From NCBI GenBank assembly GCA_964008355.1, contig CAXGBD010000046.1:1-9547 (forward strand): a stretch of 9,547 bases of DNA, given 5' to 3'. This DNA comes from DTSX01 sp964008355. Its GTDB lineage: Bacteria; Pseudomonadota; Gammaproteobacteria; Steroidobacterales; UBA11654. Positions 1 to 6,505 of the stretch are shown piece by piece (position 1 is the stretch's first letter; every line of letters starts with the position of its first letter). The translations under genes were made by a program, and so were the position numbers. Under the pieces are notes generated by a model, which saw only the letters and a list, made by a program, of their open reading frames with translations, ran no database searches and was not told the origin of the DNA.

Positions 1-534
1 ATGGCAGAAATGTATATGAGAGGAGAAGTTGTTCCTGAGAATGCCAAAAAGGCTAAAATCTGGTATGAAAAAGCAGCTGAAAAAGGAAACTTAGATGGTA
101 TCAATGGTTTAGCAAGATTGTATCGTTATGGCACTGGAGTTAGAAAAGACTATGAAAAAGCTTTTGAGCTTTATCAGCAAGCAGCACTGCAGAATCACAC
201 AAGATCTCAAGTTGGAGTCGGATTATCCTATAGGGATGCAAAAGGAGTGAAGAAAAATGTCATCAAAGCCTATGCTTGGCTGTCATTAGCTGCGGGTAGG
301 ATGGATGACCGGGCGCTGAAAGATCTACAAAAACGCTGGGAAAATGAGAGAGAAGAGATGGATAAAACAATTCCTCAGTGTAAATATGTTTTACGAACCG
401 AGAAAATGGCTGAAATATTTGCGATCGGTTATGCCAAAAGAGCTTTGTTAGATTTGAAACAGAGAATGGGTCTCAAGCAAATCAAAAAAGCTAAAGATTT
501 AGCGGTCCAGCTACGTACAGAAATTAGCCCATAA
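1..534 (+). CDS. Sel1-repeat (TPR-like) protein, 5'-truncated by the window edge
   Basis: The visible 177 residues contain about three Sel1-like repeats (roughly 1-30, 31-66 and 67-100), each with the AxxWYEKAAEKGN / LYRYGTGVRKDYEKA pattern of paired helices. Such repeats form solenoids that bind partner proteins; the partner is unknown. The Met at position 1 sits inside a repeat (the usual form is LAEMYxxG), and no signal peptide or ribosome site is visible, so the true start is probably upstream of the window. After the AYAWLSLAA capping helix, family members usually run straight into an ALLDLKQRMxxxQIKKAKDLA tail. Here about 45 extra residues (about 106-148, charged, with one Cys) separate the two, an insertion that may be lineage-specific. 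The stop TAA at 532-534 runs into the A-tract of the following terminator. The Sel1 assignment is firm; the cellular role is open. Confidence 0.85.
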   Translation: MAEMYMRGEVVPENAKKAKIWYEKAAEKGNLDGINGLARLYRYGTGVRKDYEKAFELYQQAALQNHTRSQVGVGLSYRDAKGVKKNVIKAYAWLSLAAGRMDDRALKDLQKRWENEREEMDKTIPQCKYVLRTEKMAEIFAIGYAKRALLDLKQRMGLKQIKKAKDLAVQLRTEISP

Positions 535-563
535 AAAAAAGAGCGGGCAATATGCCCGCTCTT
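533..563 (-). terminator. Rho-independent terminator of the TonB receptor gene
   Basis: A perfect stem pairs 539-548 (AAGAGCGGGC) with 554-563 (GCCCGCTCTT) around a 5-base loop, AATAT. Eight consecutive A at 533-540 give a U8 tract on the minus-strand transcript just after the stem, the classic intrinsic terminator layout for the receptor gene that stops at 586. On the plus strand the hairpin is followed only by TTATGATCG, so it would be a weak terminator for the converging Sel1 gene, although the stem could still protect that mRNA end. Confidence 0.9.
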
Positions 564-585
564 ATGATCGAACTACTCTAATAAA

Positions 586-3273
586 TTAGAGATCTTGATC
601 GTATCGAAGGTAAACCGTTCTACCCCAGGTGCTATACAGGGTGAAATCAAATGGTTCCCAGCCATACCAATCAGAGTTCTGTTCAGGTTCCACATTGCCA
701 ATGTTAATAACACCGACTGTGAATGATGCATCCCATGGGAGTTGATATCCGATTTGAAGACTCATTTCCATGTGGCTGCCTACAGAATAATTAGCACCAC
801 CGTAGTCCTCATCCTGACCTGAAAGATAATAACCCGTTAATGCGGCATTCCAGTCACCTTTACCCCAATAAACATGAGGGTTAATTCGAAGATCCGGTAA
901 TCCCATCTCTCCCTGAAACTCATCTTTAGGGCTTTCAGGATAGGTTTGGACAATATACTTGGTGTATTTTGCTGCTATCAGTCCAATTTCAAATGTGCCA
1001 GCATTTTCAGTATCAATATTATAATTGATTTCAAAGTCAAGACCTTCAGCTTCAACACCAGCAAAGTTATTGTATTGCAAAGAAATGTATTTAACAGTTC
1101 CTGCTGGACCTTCTTCACCAGCTCCATAACGATAAACGTAGTTTGTCAAACCAGCTGCTTCAGCTGCAAACTCACGATTAATACTAGATGTAGTAATCAA
1201 GTTTGCGTACTCGGTGTGCCAGAAGCCAAATGCTAAGTCTAATTCAGGCATTGGACTAATAACAAAACCAAGTGTGTAGTGTTCAGAATCCTCTGGCATC
1301 AGTTCTGGGTTACCTCCATAGAGGGCACGATACTGCGTGGCAGTACAAACTGAGACGCCGGCAGCGCAGCCAACAATATCAATACCACTTGGGAAACTTT
1401 CAGACTGATTACCATATAAGTCATCCATTGCTGGAGCACGGAACCCTTCACCATAGGTGCCTCTCAACAAAATCCAGTCAATAGGTTTGTAAGCTATGGT
1501 TAATTGTGGTGAGAAGTTGCTACCAATACCCGGAGAACTATAGTCGTCATAACGACCAGCAACGCTGATATTTAAATTATCTAGGACAGGCATACCAAGT
1601 TCGAAGAATGCAGATTTTCTGCTTCTCTCTGCAGCGATATCATCACCTCCAGCTGTTCCTGCAATGATCAATGCATTGGATGCTGGATCATTCAGTACTG
1701 CGTATGATAAGTGTGAATATTCTGCACCAACAACCATACCAACAGGACCACCAGCCATTTCACCAATATCAAATTTGGTAATGAAGTCAATTTGCTGTCG
1801 TTTTAAGTCAGCTTGATAGAGTTTGGTGTGATTAAAACCTTGCATTCTAGTTTGAACAGCATCCAAACCAGTTCCACTCACATTCCACAAGTCAAGTAGA
1901 CCGGCATCTAAATCTGCTTGCAAAAGTGCTTTGTTCACAAGATTTTGTGTTTGGTTATCCGTATCATTATTGACAACCTGTGCATTCAGTTCCCACTCCA
2001 AACCGCCTGCAACATCTAAGACACCACTAAAACCTAATCTTAGGTCTTGAATGTTAGTTGTCACAGTGTTATCACGTGTTCCATTTGGAACCGATCGAGC
2101 AAGTAGAATGGCTTGACCACAATTATTAACGGTGCAATCAATCCCATAAGCTTTCAGCGGATGATGGGGATTATCTGCTTCCATCGTTGGGTAGGGCGAT
2201 GTAATAGGAGTGCCCGCAAATCTAGAATCAGAATCGTTTTGTGAAATCATCAAAACTACATCCATGTCAACACTTGGAGTTAATTCAAGTTGAGACTTCA
2301 TCAGGAATGCATTTCTTTTGGCTCTGGGTGAAGAAATGATGTCTTGGGCAAAGTCATAACCGCATCGACCCCCAGCGCTTCCACCTTCAGCGCCAGCCCA
2401 TCTGTATGAGTTAGGGAAGTTAGGATCACTGTTTGTGCCATCGTCCCCTTTACCACCAACTGGTTTTTCAGGGCATCTTGGATCAACCAGATAGCCTCCA
2501 AAAACAGGACTGCCAACTATGTAAGCAGATCCTGGATATCCGAAAGAACTATAATAATCATAATTGTATGCATGTGCCGCATACTCAATTTGATTATAGT
2601 ATTGAGGTCTTCGATCATAGTGCTGTAGGGTATAGTAAATATTGCCTCTTGAATTAGAAAGACCACCGGTAATATTAGCTCTGGTATATTCTGCTCCTGC
2701 ATCTGGGCGACCTGCTGTTAGTGAAATCTCCATGCCATCAAAATCTCTACGAGTAATGATATTGACAACACCGGCAATCGCATCAGATCCATAAATAGCT
2801 GAAGCACCATCACGCAGAATTTCAATTCTATCTACAATAGCGGTAGGTATTTGATTTAAGTTCTGAGCAGCGCCTCCAGATCCTCCTGTTGACGCAATTC
2901 TGCGTCCATCAACCAACACCAAAGTTCTTTGAGAGCCTAAACCACGTAATGAAATTTCATTTACAACAGCTTGACCGTTGGCATAACCTGAAGTTTCCTT
3001 AAACGATCCAAACGAGTTGAAAGGAGTGGTCTGTAACACTTCTGCAACTGTTGCGAAACCTGATAATTCAATCTGTTCGCGAGTTATAATTGTGACTGGG
3101 CTTGCGGTTTCTACATCAACTTGATTCAGTCGAGAACCCGTTACCTCAATTCTTCCAAGCTCAGCTGCCTCTTCATCTTCATCTTGAGACCATGCGGGTA
3201 CAGCGAATAACATCACCGAAATCCCCAAAGCTAGATAGGTATTAAAACCTTTTCTTAATGATCTTTTTTTCAT
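586..3273 (-). CDS. TonB-dependent outer-membrane receptor
   Basis: This is an 895-residue TonB-dependent transporter of the outer membrane, which takes up a substrate using TonB/ExbBD energy. From the ATG at 3271-3273 it has a signal peptide (MKKRSLRKG, hydrophobic core, cleavage near PAWSQ), an acidic DEDEEAAE stretch, a TonB-box-like IEVTGSR (42-48), and a plug domain to about 175 with the hallmark SLRGLG, LVLVDGRRI, QIPTAIVDRIEILRDGASAIYGSDAIAGVVNIITR blocks (split here among residues 108-176). A long beta-barrel follows with GEGFRAPAMDDLYG and NPELMPEDSEHYTLG. The C-terminus ends in YLRYDQDL rather than the commonest terminal Phe, with aromatic alternation preserved. A GTG at 3292-3294 would add seven residues, but AGAGGGGG at 3281-3288 sits 7 nt before the ATG and decides the start. 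Six Cys (267, 304, 380, 385, 636, 643) all fall in the barrel. Substrate is not deducible: no TonB, siderophore or sugar gene is adjacent. Confidence 0.95.
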   Translation of the reverse strand: MKKRSLRKGFNTYLALGISVMLFAVPAWSQDEDEEAAELGRIEVTGSRLNQVDVETASPVTIITREQIELSGFATVAEVLQTTPFNSFGSFKETSGYANGQAVVNEISLRGLGSQRTLVLVDGRRIASTGGSGGAAQNLNQIPTAIVDRIEILRDGASAIYGSDAIAGVVNIITRRDFDGMEISLTAGRPDAGAEYTRANITGGLSNSRGNIYYTLQHYDRRPQYYNQIEYAAHAYNYDYYSSFGYPGSAYIVGSPVFGGYLVDPRCPEKPVGGKGDDGTNSDPNFPNSYRWAGAEGGSAGGRCGYDFAQDIISSPRAKRNAFLMKSQLELTPSVDMDVVLMISQNDSDSRFAGTPITSPYPTMEADNPHHPLKAYGIDCTVNNCGQAILLARSVPNGTRDNTVTTNIQDLRLGFSGVLDVAGGLEWELNAQVVNNDTDNQTQNLVNKALLQADLDAGLLDLWNVSGTGLDAVQTRMQGFNHTKLYQADLKRQQIDFITKFDIGEMAGGPVGMVVGAEYSHLSYAVLNDPASNALIIAGTAGGDDIAAERSRKSAFFELGMPVLDNLNISVAGRYDDYSSPGIGSNFSPQLTIAYKPIDWILLRGTYGEGFRAPAMDDLYGNQSESFPSGIDIVGCAAGVSVCTATQYRALYGGNPELMPEDSEHYTLGFVISPMPELDLAFGFWHTEYANLITTSSINREFAAEAAGLTNYVYRYGAGEEGPAGTVKYISLQYNNFAGVEAEGLDFEINYNIDTENAGTFEIGLIAAKYTKYIVQTYPESPKDEFQGEMGLPDLRINPHVYWGKGDWNAALTGYYLSGQDEDYGGANYSVGSHMEMSLQIGYQLPWDASFTVGVINIGNVEPEQNSDWYGWEPFDFTLYSTWGRTVYLRYDQDL

Positions 3274-3280
3274 TCTTCTT

Positions 3281-3288
3281 CCCCCTCT
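3281..3288 (-). promoter_or_regulatory. Ribosome binding site deciding the TonB receptor start
   Basis: The minus strand reads AGAGGGGG followed by 7 nt (AAGAAGA) and then ATG at 3271-3273. This purine-rich site supports the ATG as start rather than the in-frame GTG at 3292-3294, which lies upstream of the site. Confidence 0.6.
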
Positions 3289-3371
3289 GTTCACAGAGTG
3301 ATAATTAAAAAATTATTTTGACGAATAAGCCGCGCTAACGATCCTGAGCAAATTCCCCAACATTGTAAGAT

Positions 3372-3400
3372 ATTGTTAATGATATGCTTTATTTAAGCAA
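3372..3400 (-). promoter_or_regulatory. Candidate promoter of the TonB receptor gene
   Basis: On the minus strand, TTGCTT (3395-3400) is followed after 17 bp by AACAAT (3372-3377), and a better -10 match, TACAAT, lies at 3362-3367 without a good -35. The boxes match the sigma-70 consensus only partly. Either would give a leader of about 90 nt. The dyad TGCTT/AAGCA at 3385-3399 overlaps the -35 and could be an operator. This is inference from weak motifs. Confidence 0.2.
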
Positions 3401-3453
3401 GTGAAATATGCTGATAGATATCCTGCTCAAAAGGCTTAATAATGCATAAATGA

Positions 3454-3489
3454 TTGTTCTTTCATTAGATATAGTTGTTATAGAACAAC
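3454..3489. repeat. Cluster of TTGTT / AACAA inverted and direct half-sites
   Basis: GTTGTT (3474-3479) and AACAAC (3484-3489) form a perfect 6-bp inverted repeat with a 4-base gap. A second copy of the left half, TTGTTCT (3454-3460), is the exact reverse complement of AGAACAA (3482-3488). The two TTGTT copies start 21 bp apart, close to two helical turns. The arrangement could be a tandem operator for a regulator of one or both divergent genes, or alternative RNA hairpins in a leader of the + gene. Both readings are inference. Confidence 0.35.
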
Positions 3490-3608
3490 ACATGAATGGT
3501 TATGGGATGAATACATTGTTACTGACCATATATAAAAAGTCATATTTCATATCAAAGTCAGTCGGGTTATGATTACACCCTCTCCGATTTGATTGAGGAA
3601 TGATTACC

Positions 3609-4241
3609 ATGAACAAGCGTTTCAGTTTTTTAGCATTTTTATCCGTTCTAATTGTAGCCGGATATACTGTCCCGGTTAATGCACAAACTATGGAAGAGAG
3701 ACTAGCAGAGTGCTCTGAAATTCAAGTGTCCCTGATTAGGCTGCAATGTTATGACCGTTTAGCAAAAGCACCCAATCAGTCTCAGACACAACAATCAACT
3801 AAAGCAAAACAATCGTCTAGGTCAAAAAAATCGAACAGAGTCAGGAAATGGCTGGACCGAAATAAAGACCAGCAACAAGAACAAGCGAGTGATCAAGCAA
3901 CAGCTAGGGAAACATCCAACGAGCTTGTTGATCAGGAGAAGCAAGAATCCTCTGTATCAGGAAACGAAACACAAAGTGGATTTGGTGATGAAACCATGCC
4001 CAATGCTGACAATGACCCACAGCCAGGTCAAATTACCAGTCGAATTATAGGCGAGTTTTCAGGATGGAATGGCAGGACAGTTTTTGAGCTAGAGAATGGT
4101 CAGGTTTGGCAACAGTCCAGCAATGGTTTATTGATTGTTAAATTGACCAATCCGAGGGTGACCATCAAGAAGGCTACCTTCTCCTACAAGCTCAGTGTGG
4201 AAGGCTACAATGCCAGCGTCAGTGTGCGCAGAGTAAAATAA
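3609..4241 (+). CDS. Exported protein of unknown function with CYDRLA motif and C-terminal beta domain
   Basis: I do not recognise a specific function. From the ATG at 3609 the 210-residue product has a signal peptide (MNKRFSF, hydrophobic 6-20, likely cleavage after VNAQ). A short helical segment with two Cys (C35, C47; AEC...IRLQCYDRLA) resembles the N-terminal motif of several exported proteobacterial proteins, including the VasI/TagO group linked to type VI secretion. A 90-residue Q/S/K/E-rich linker (about 53-140) carries a basic patch (SRSKKSNRVRKW). The compact C-terminal domain (140-210) has ITSRIIGEFSGWNGRTVFELENGQVW motifs (parts at 142-167), probably a small beta barrel, ending in the basic SVRRVK. 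An in-frame ATG at 3600 lies only 1 nt after GAGG (3595-3598); the ATG at 3609 has proper spacing, so I chose it. No type VI genes are nearby, so a T6SS role is not supported. It may share a transcript with the peptidase gene 31 bp downstream. Confidence 0.75.
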   Translation: MNKRFSFLAFLSVLIVAGYTVPVNAQTMEERLAECSEIQVSLIRLQCYDRLAKAPNQSQTQQSTKAKQSSRSKKSNRVRKWLDRNKDQQQEQASDQATARETSNELVDQEKQESSVSGNETQSGFGDETMPNADNDPQPGQITSRIIGEFSGWNGRTVFELENGQVWQQSSNGLLIVKLTNPRVTIKKATFSYKLSVEGYNASVSVRRVK

Positions 4242-4272
4242 TAAAAAGACAATAGAATCATATAGATGTGAT

Positions 4273-4965
4273 ATGAATTGGGTTATTTTATTAGTGCTAG
4301 TATTGCTGATCCTTGTTGGGCCTTCAATCTGGGTTAAAAGAACCATGTTGAAATATAGTGAACCTGGTGATCGTTACCCATTTAACGGGCATCTTTTTGC
4401 TGAAAGACTACTGCAAGCACTACAATTGAATGAGGTTACAGTTGAGTCAACCAATTTAGGGGATCATTATGATCCGATCACTAAAACGGTTCGCTTAACG
4501 GAAGAAAAATACCAATCCCAGTCATTAACCGCTATTACCGTTGCTGCCCATGAAGTGGGTCATGCACATCAACATGAAACTGGGTATCGCCCCTTCAAAA
4601 TTAGAACTTTATTAGTCAAAACCATGGCTCCTGCAGAAAGATTAGGCGCTTTGATTTTAATGACTGCTCCATTTGTAGCATTGATTACCAGGGTGCCGCA
4701 GTCTGGTTTAGTGATGTTTGTGGGAGGTATTCTAACTTTGGGTTTAGGAGCGGTCATTCATTTAGTGACCCTGCCCACAGAATGGGATGCTAGTTTTAAC
4801 AGAGCCTTGCCGATGTTGGAGAAAGGGAAGATTTTAAAGGAAGGTGATGACATTCATGCCAGATCTATTCTCACTGCTGCAGCATGTACCTATATTGCGG
4901 CATCTTTGATGAGTTTGATTAATATTGCCAGATGGTGGACGATTCTAAGGCGCGGCCCTCTTTAA
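4273..4965 (+). CDS. YugP-type membrane zinc metallopeptidase (Zn_peptidase_2 family)
   Basis: A 230-residue inner-membrane protein with the zincin signature HEVGH at 93-97 (AAHEVGHAHQHETGY), whose two His would bind zinc and whose Glu would be catalytic. LPTEWDASFNRAL (167-179) matches the second hallmark of this family (usually LPxExDASxRA), which likely supplies the third zinc ligand, E170. Hydrophobic segments lie at about 3-20, 125-143, 146-165 and 198-218, so the active site sits next to the membrane. The length of about 230 is normal for the family. Natural substrates are poorly known; a role in membrane protein turnover is inferred. The start ATG at 4273 has only a weak ribosome site (AGATGTGAT), 31 bp after the previous stop. 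The end overlaps by 4 bp with the convergent DUF192 gene, with no hairpin terminator between them. Confidence 0.9.
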   Translation: MNWVILLVLVLLILVGPSIWVKRTMLKYSEPGDRYPFNGHLFAERLLQALQLNEVTVESTNLGDHYDPITKTVRLTEEKYQSQSLTAITVAAHEVGHAHQHETGYRPFKIRTLLVKTMAPAERLGALILMTAPFVALITRVPQSGLVMFVGGILTLGLGAVIHLVTLPTEWDASFNRALPMLEKGKILKEGDDIHARSILTAAACTYIAASLMSLINIARWWTILRRGPL

Positions 4966-5450
4966 TCTGCTTGTTGAAAAATCAATTGATCTCCAGGCTT
5001 GATCTCCCATAGATCGCTGGCTTTACCGTTGATTTCAACCACCCATTTAACCGCTAACCCTGATGAAATACTTTCCAAACTATACGGTTGTGCATTTTTG
5101 TGAATTTTGATAATTTTTTGATCCTGGTCAATAAAAATAATATCAAGCTCGATGAGTGTATTTTTCATCCATATTGAAACCATTCTGGGTGGATCAAAGA
5201 TAAACAGCATTCCTACATCGTCTGGCATGCTTTCGACATGCATGAGTCCTTGTTTTCGCTTGGTCTGAGTATTAGCAATGTAGGCATTGATATTGATTAT
5301 CTTGCCGTTGCTCTTTATGCCAATGGGTTGTTGCTTCCATCCAATGAAGCGTTCATTAATCGAGTATTGGGCTTCTCCTTTTGGCAAAATTATTAAGAGA
5401 ACAAGAATGAATATGCCTATAATGTTTTTAGCTAGCTTCATTTTCATCAT
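4962..5450 (-). CDS. Exported DUF192 family protein
   Basis: A 162-residue protein with an N-terminal hydrophobic segment (about 8-23, then PKGEAQ, a probable signal peptide) and one full DUF192 domain. Family blocks seen are RKQGLMHVESMP (65-76), GMLFIF (80-85), WMKNTLIELDIIFID (94-108), and VVEINGKASDLWEIKPGD (137-154). DUF192 proteins are small conserved beta-fold proteins in bacteria and archaea with no agreed biochemical role; many are exported, as here. Three nearby ATG codons (5450, 5447, 5441) are possible starts; none has a strong ribosome site, and the choice barely alters the signal peptide. The gene is convergent with the YugP-type peptidase gene (4-bp overlap of stops at 4962-4965) and divergent from lipA across 72 bp. 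Confidence 0.9.
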   Translation of the reverse strand: MMKMKLAKNIIGIFILVLLIILPKGEAQYSINERFIGWKQQPIGIKSNGKIININAYIANTQTKRKQGLMHVESMPDDVGMLFIFDPPRMVSIWMKNTLIELDIIFIDQDQKIIKIHKNAQPYSLESISSGLAVKWVVEINGKASDLWEIKPGDQLIFQQAD

Positions 5451-5472
5451 ATAGAAAACATCTTAAACTGAA

Positions 5473-5501
5473 TTGAGGTGAAGTATAGAGAATAGTGCAA
5501 T
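5473..5501 (+). promoter_or_regulatory. Candidate sigma-70 promoter of the lipA operon
   Basis: TTGAGG (5473-5478) and TGCAAT (5496-5501) are separated by 17 bp, each matching four of six consensus bases. Transcription would start near 5508, leaving a short leader of about 15 nt before the GTG at 5523. It is the best-placed pair in the 72-bp spacer, but the match is moderate. Confidence 0.35.
5482..5487 (-). promoter_or_regulatory. Candidate -10 box for the DUF192 gene
   Basis: The minus strand reads TATACT here, five of six bases matching TATAAT, about 32 nt before the DUF192 start. TTAACA lies upstream at about 14 bp, too close for a standard -35, so the call rests on the -10 alone. It would overlap the lipA promoter candidate on the opposite strand. 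Confidence 0.2.
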
Positions 5502-5522
5502 TGTTAAGAGATATTAATTACT

Positions 5523-6503
5523 GTGGTCATTGAAAACGAAAAACTGGGAAACCTTAGCGGTGAAAAATATACCAATCAATTTGGAATCACTGCAATTAAG
5601 GATGGGATGAAAAAAACCTCTGATGCTTCACTGAATAGTCGTCTTAGGAAACCAGAATGGCTCAAGGTTCAATTGCCAACCGGAAAGCATTATAAAACGT
5701 TACTGCAAGACGTCAAAGCCCATGGTTTAAATACCGTATGCCAGGAATCTAAATGTCCAAATATAGGAGAATGTTGGAACCGTAGCACGGCAACACTAAT
5801 GATACTGGGCAACATATGCACTCGAGCATGCCGATTCTGTGCAGTGGATACCGGTAATCCAAAGGGTTGGATTGATCCATTGGAGCCCAATAATGTTGCT
5901 GAAACAGTTTCTTTGATGGCGCTTGATTATGTGGTACTGACCTCGGTCGATAGAGATGATTTACCCGATGGCGGTGCCCGACATATTGCACATTGTGTGA
6001 CTCAAACAAAAGCTAAAAATCCTAAGGTGTTGATTGAAGTTCTGTCTCCTGATTTTTCAGGATCAACAGCATCACTCGATGTACTGTTGCAAAGCACACT
6101 GGATGTTTTTTCTCATAATATTGAAACAGTCAAACGATTAACTTCCCTTGTCAGGGACCCAAGGGCTAGCTATCATCAATCTTTGGATGTACTCATGCAC
6201 GCTTATGAGAACAATATAATTACTAAATCAGGCATGATGCTTGGTCTTGGTGAAACTGATGATGAAATCATTACCACCTTGAGAGATCTTCGTTCCGTTG
6301 GAGTCAGTCTAATGACATTGGGTCAATACCTCCAACCCACAAAGTACCATCTTGATGTTGCTCGCTTTGTATCGCCAGTTGAATTTAATCGGTATAAAGA
6401 AATTGGATTGGGTATGGGCTTCAAAGAAATTGTTGCAGGACCTTTGGTGCGATCAAGCTACCGTGCAGAACAGTCCTTTTTAAATCTTTTGAACCAAATC
6501 TAA
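5523..6503 (+). CDS. lipA: Lipoyl synthase, radical SAM enzyme
   Basis: LipA inserts two sulfur atoms into the octanoyl group carried on lipoyl domains (pyruvate and 2-oxoglutarate dehydrogenase E2, glycine cleavage H protein) in the cytoplasm. Both iron-sulfur cluster motifs are intact: the auxiliary cluster CX4CX5C at C73, C78, C84 (TVCQESKCPNIGEC) and the radical SAM CX3CX2C at C99, C103, C106 (CTRACRFC). Other family blocks are VVLTSVDRDDLPDGGA (137-152), FSHNIETV (196-203), TKSGMMLGLGE (234-244), LGQYLQPT (266-273) and the RSSY near the C-terminus (310-313) that ligates the auxiliary cluster. Length 326 is normal. I keep the GTG start because GEKYTNQFGITAIKDG (13-28) aligns with the N-terminus of E. 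coli LipA; an ATG at 5607 with AAGGA at 5598-5602 is the alternative and would remove 28 residues. No lipB is adjacent. It heads the five-gene run. Confidence 0.97.
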   Translation: MVIENEKLGNLSGEKYTNQFGITAIKDGMKKTSDASLNSRLRKPEWLKVQLPTGKHYKTLLQDVKAHGLNTVCQESKCPNIGECWNRSTATLMILGNICTRACRFCAVDTGNPKGWIDPLEPNNVAETVSLMALDYVVLTSVDRDDLPDGGARHIAHCVTQTKAKNPKVLIEVLSPDFSGSTASLDVLLQSTLDVFSHNIETVKRLTSLVRDPRASYHQSLDVLMHAYENNIITKSGMMLGLGETDDEIITTLRDLRSVGVSLMTLGQYLQPTKYHLDVARFVSPVEFNRYKEIGLGMGFKEIVAGPLVRSSYRAEQSFLNLLNQI

Positions 6504-6505
6504 TT

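Larger units (their letters stand above)
3274..3608. other. Divergent intergenic region, AT-rich, no gene seen
   Basis: About 335 bp separate the divergently transcribed receptor gene and the gene at 3609. No open frame with a ribosome site or known coding signature was seen, and no recognisable RNA gene. The sequence is AT-rich, as expected of a two-promoter spacer. It holds a 5-bp dyad (TGCTT 3385-3389 / AAGCA 3395-3399) over a candidate receptor -35 box and a cluster of TTGTT/AACAA half-sites (3454-3489). I found no convincing -10/-35 pair for the + gene; the best match is TTGTTA at 3516-3521 with only a poor -10 (TCATAT at 3540-3545). Confidence 0.6.

Noticed and set aside
946..1484. Open plus-strand frames of 70-96 codons opposite the receptor gene
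   Set aside because: They lie antisense within the well-supported TonB receptor, lack ribosome sites and read as low-quality Cys/Ser-rich protein without domains.
2301..2702. Short frames on both strands inside the receptor gene
   Set aside because: They overlap the real coding frame, with no signal, motif or initiation site of their own.
3264..3270. Run of seven A just after the receptor start codon as a slippage site
   Set aside because: AAA-AAA-A after ATG is the usual Lys-rich start of a signal peptide and needs no special explanation.
3609..4241. Assignment as a type VI secretion VasI/TagO protein
   Set aside because: Only the short CYDRLA motif is similar; the rest of the protein differs and no type VI secretion gene is in the window.
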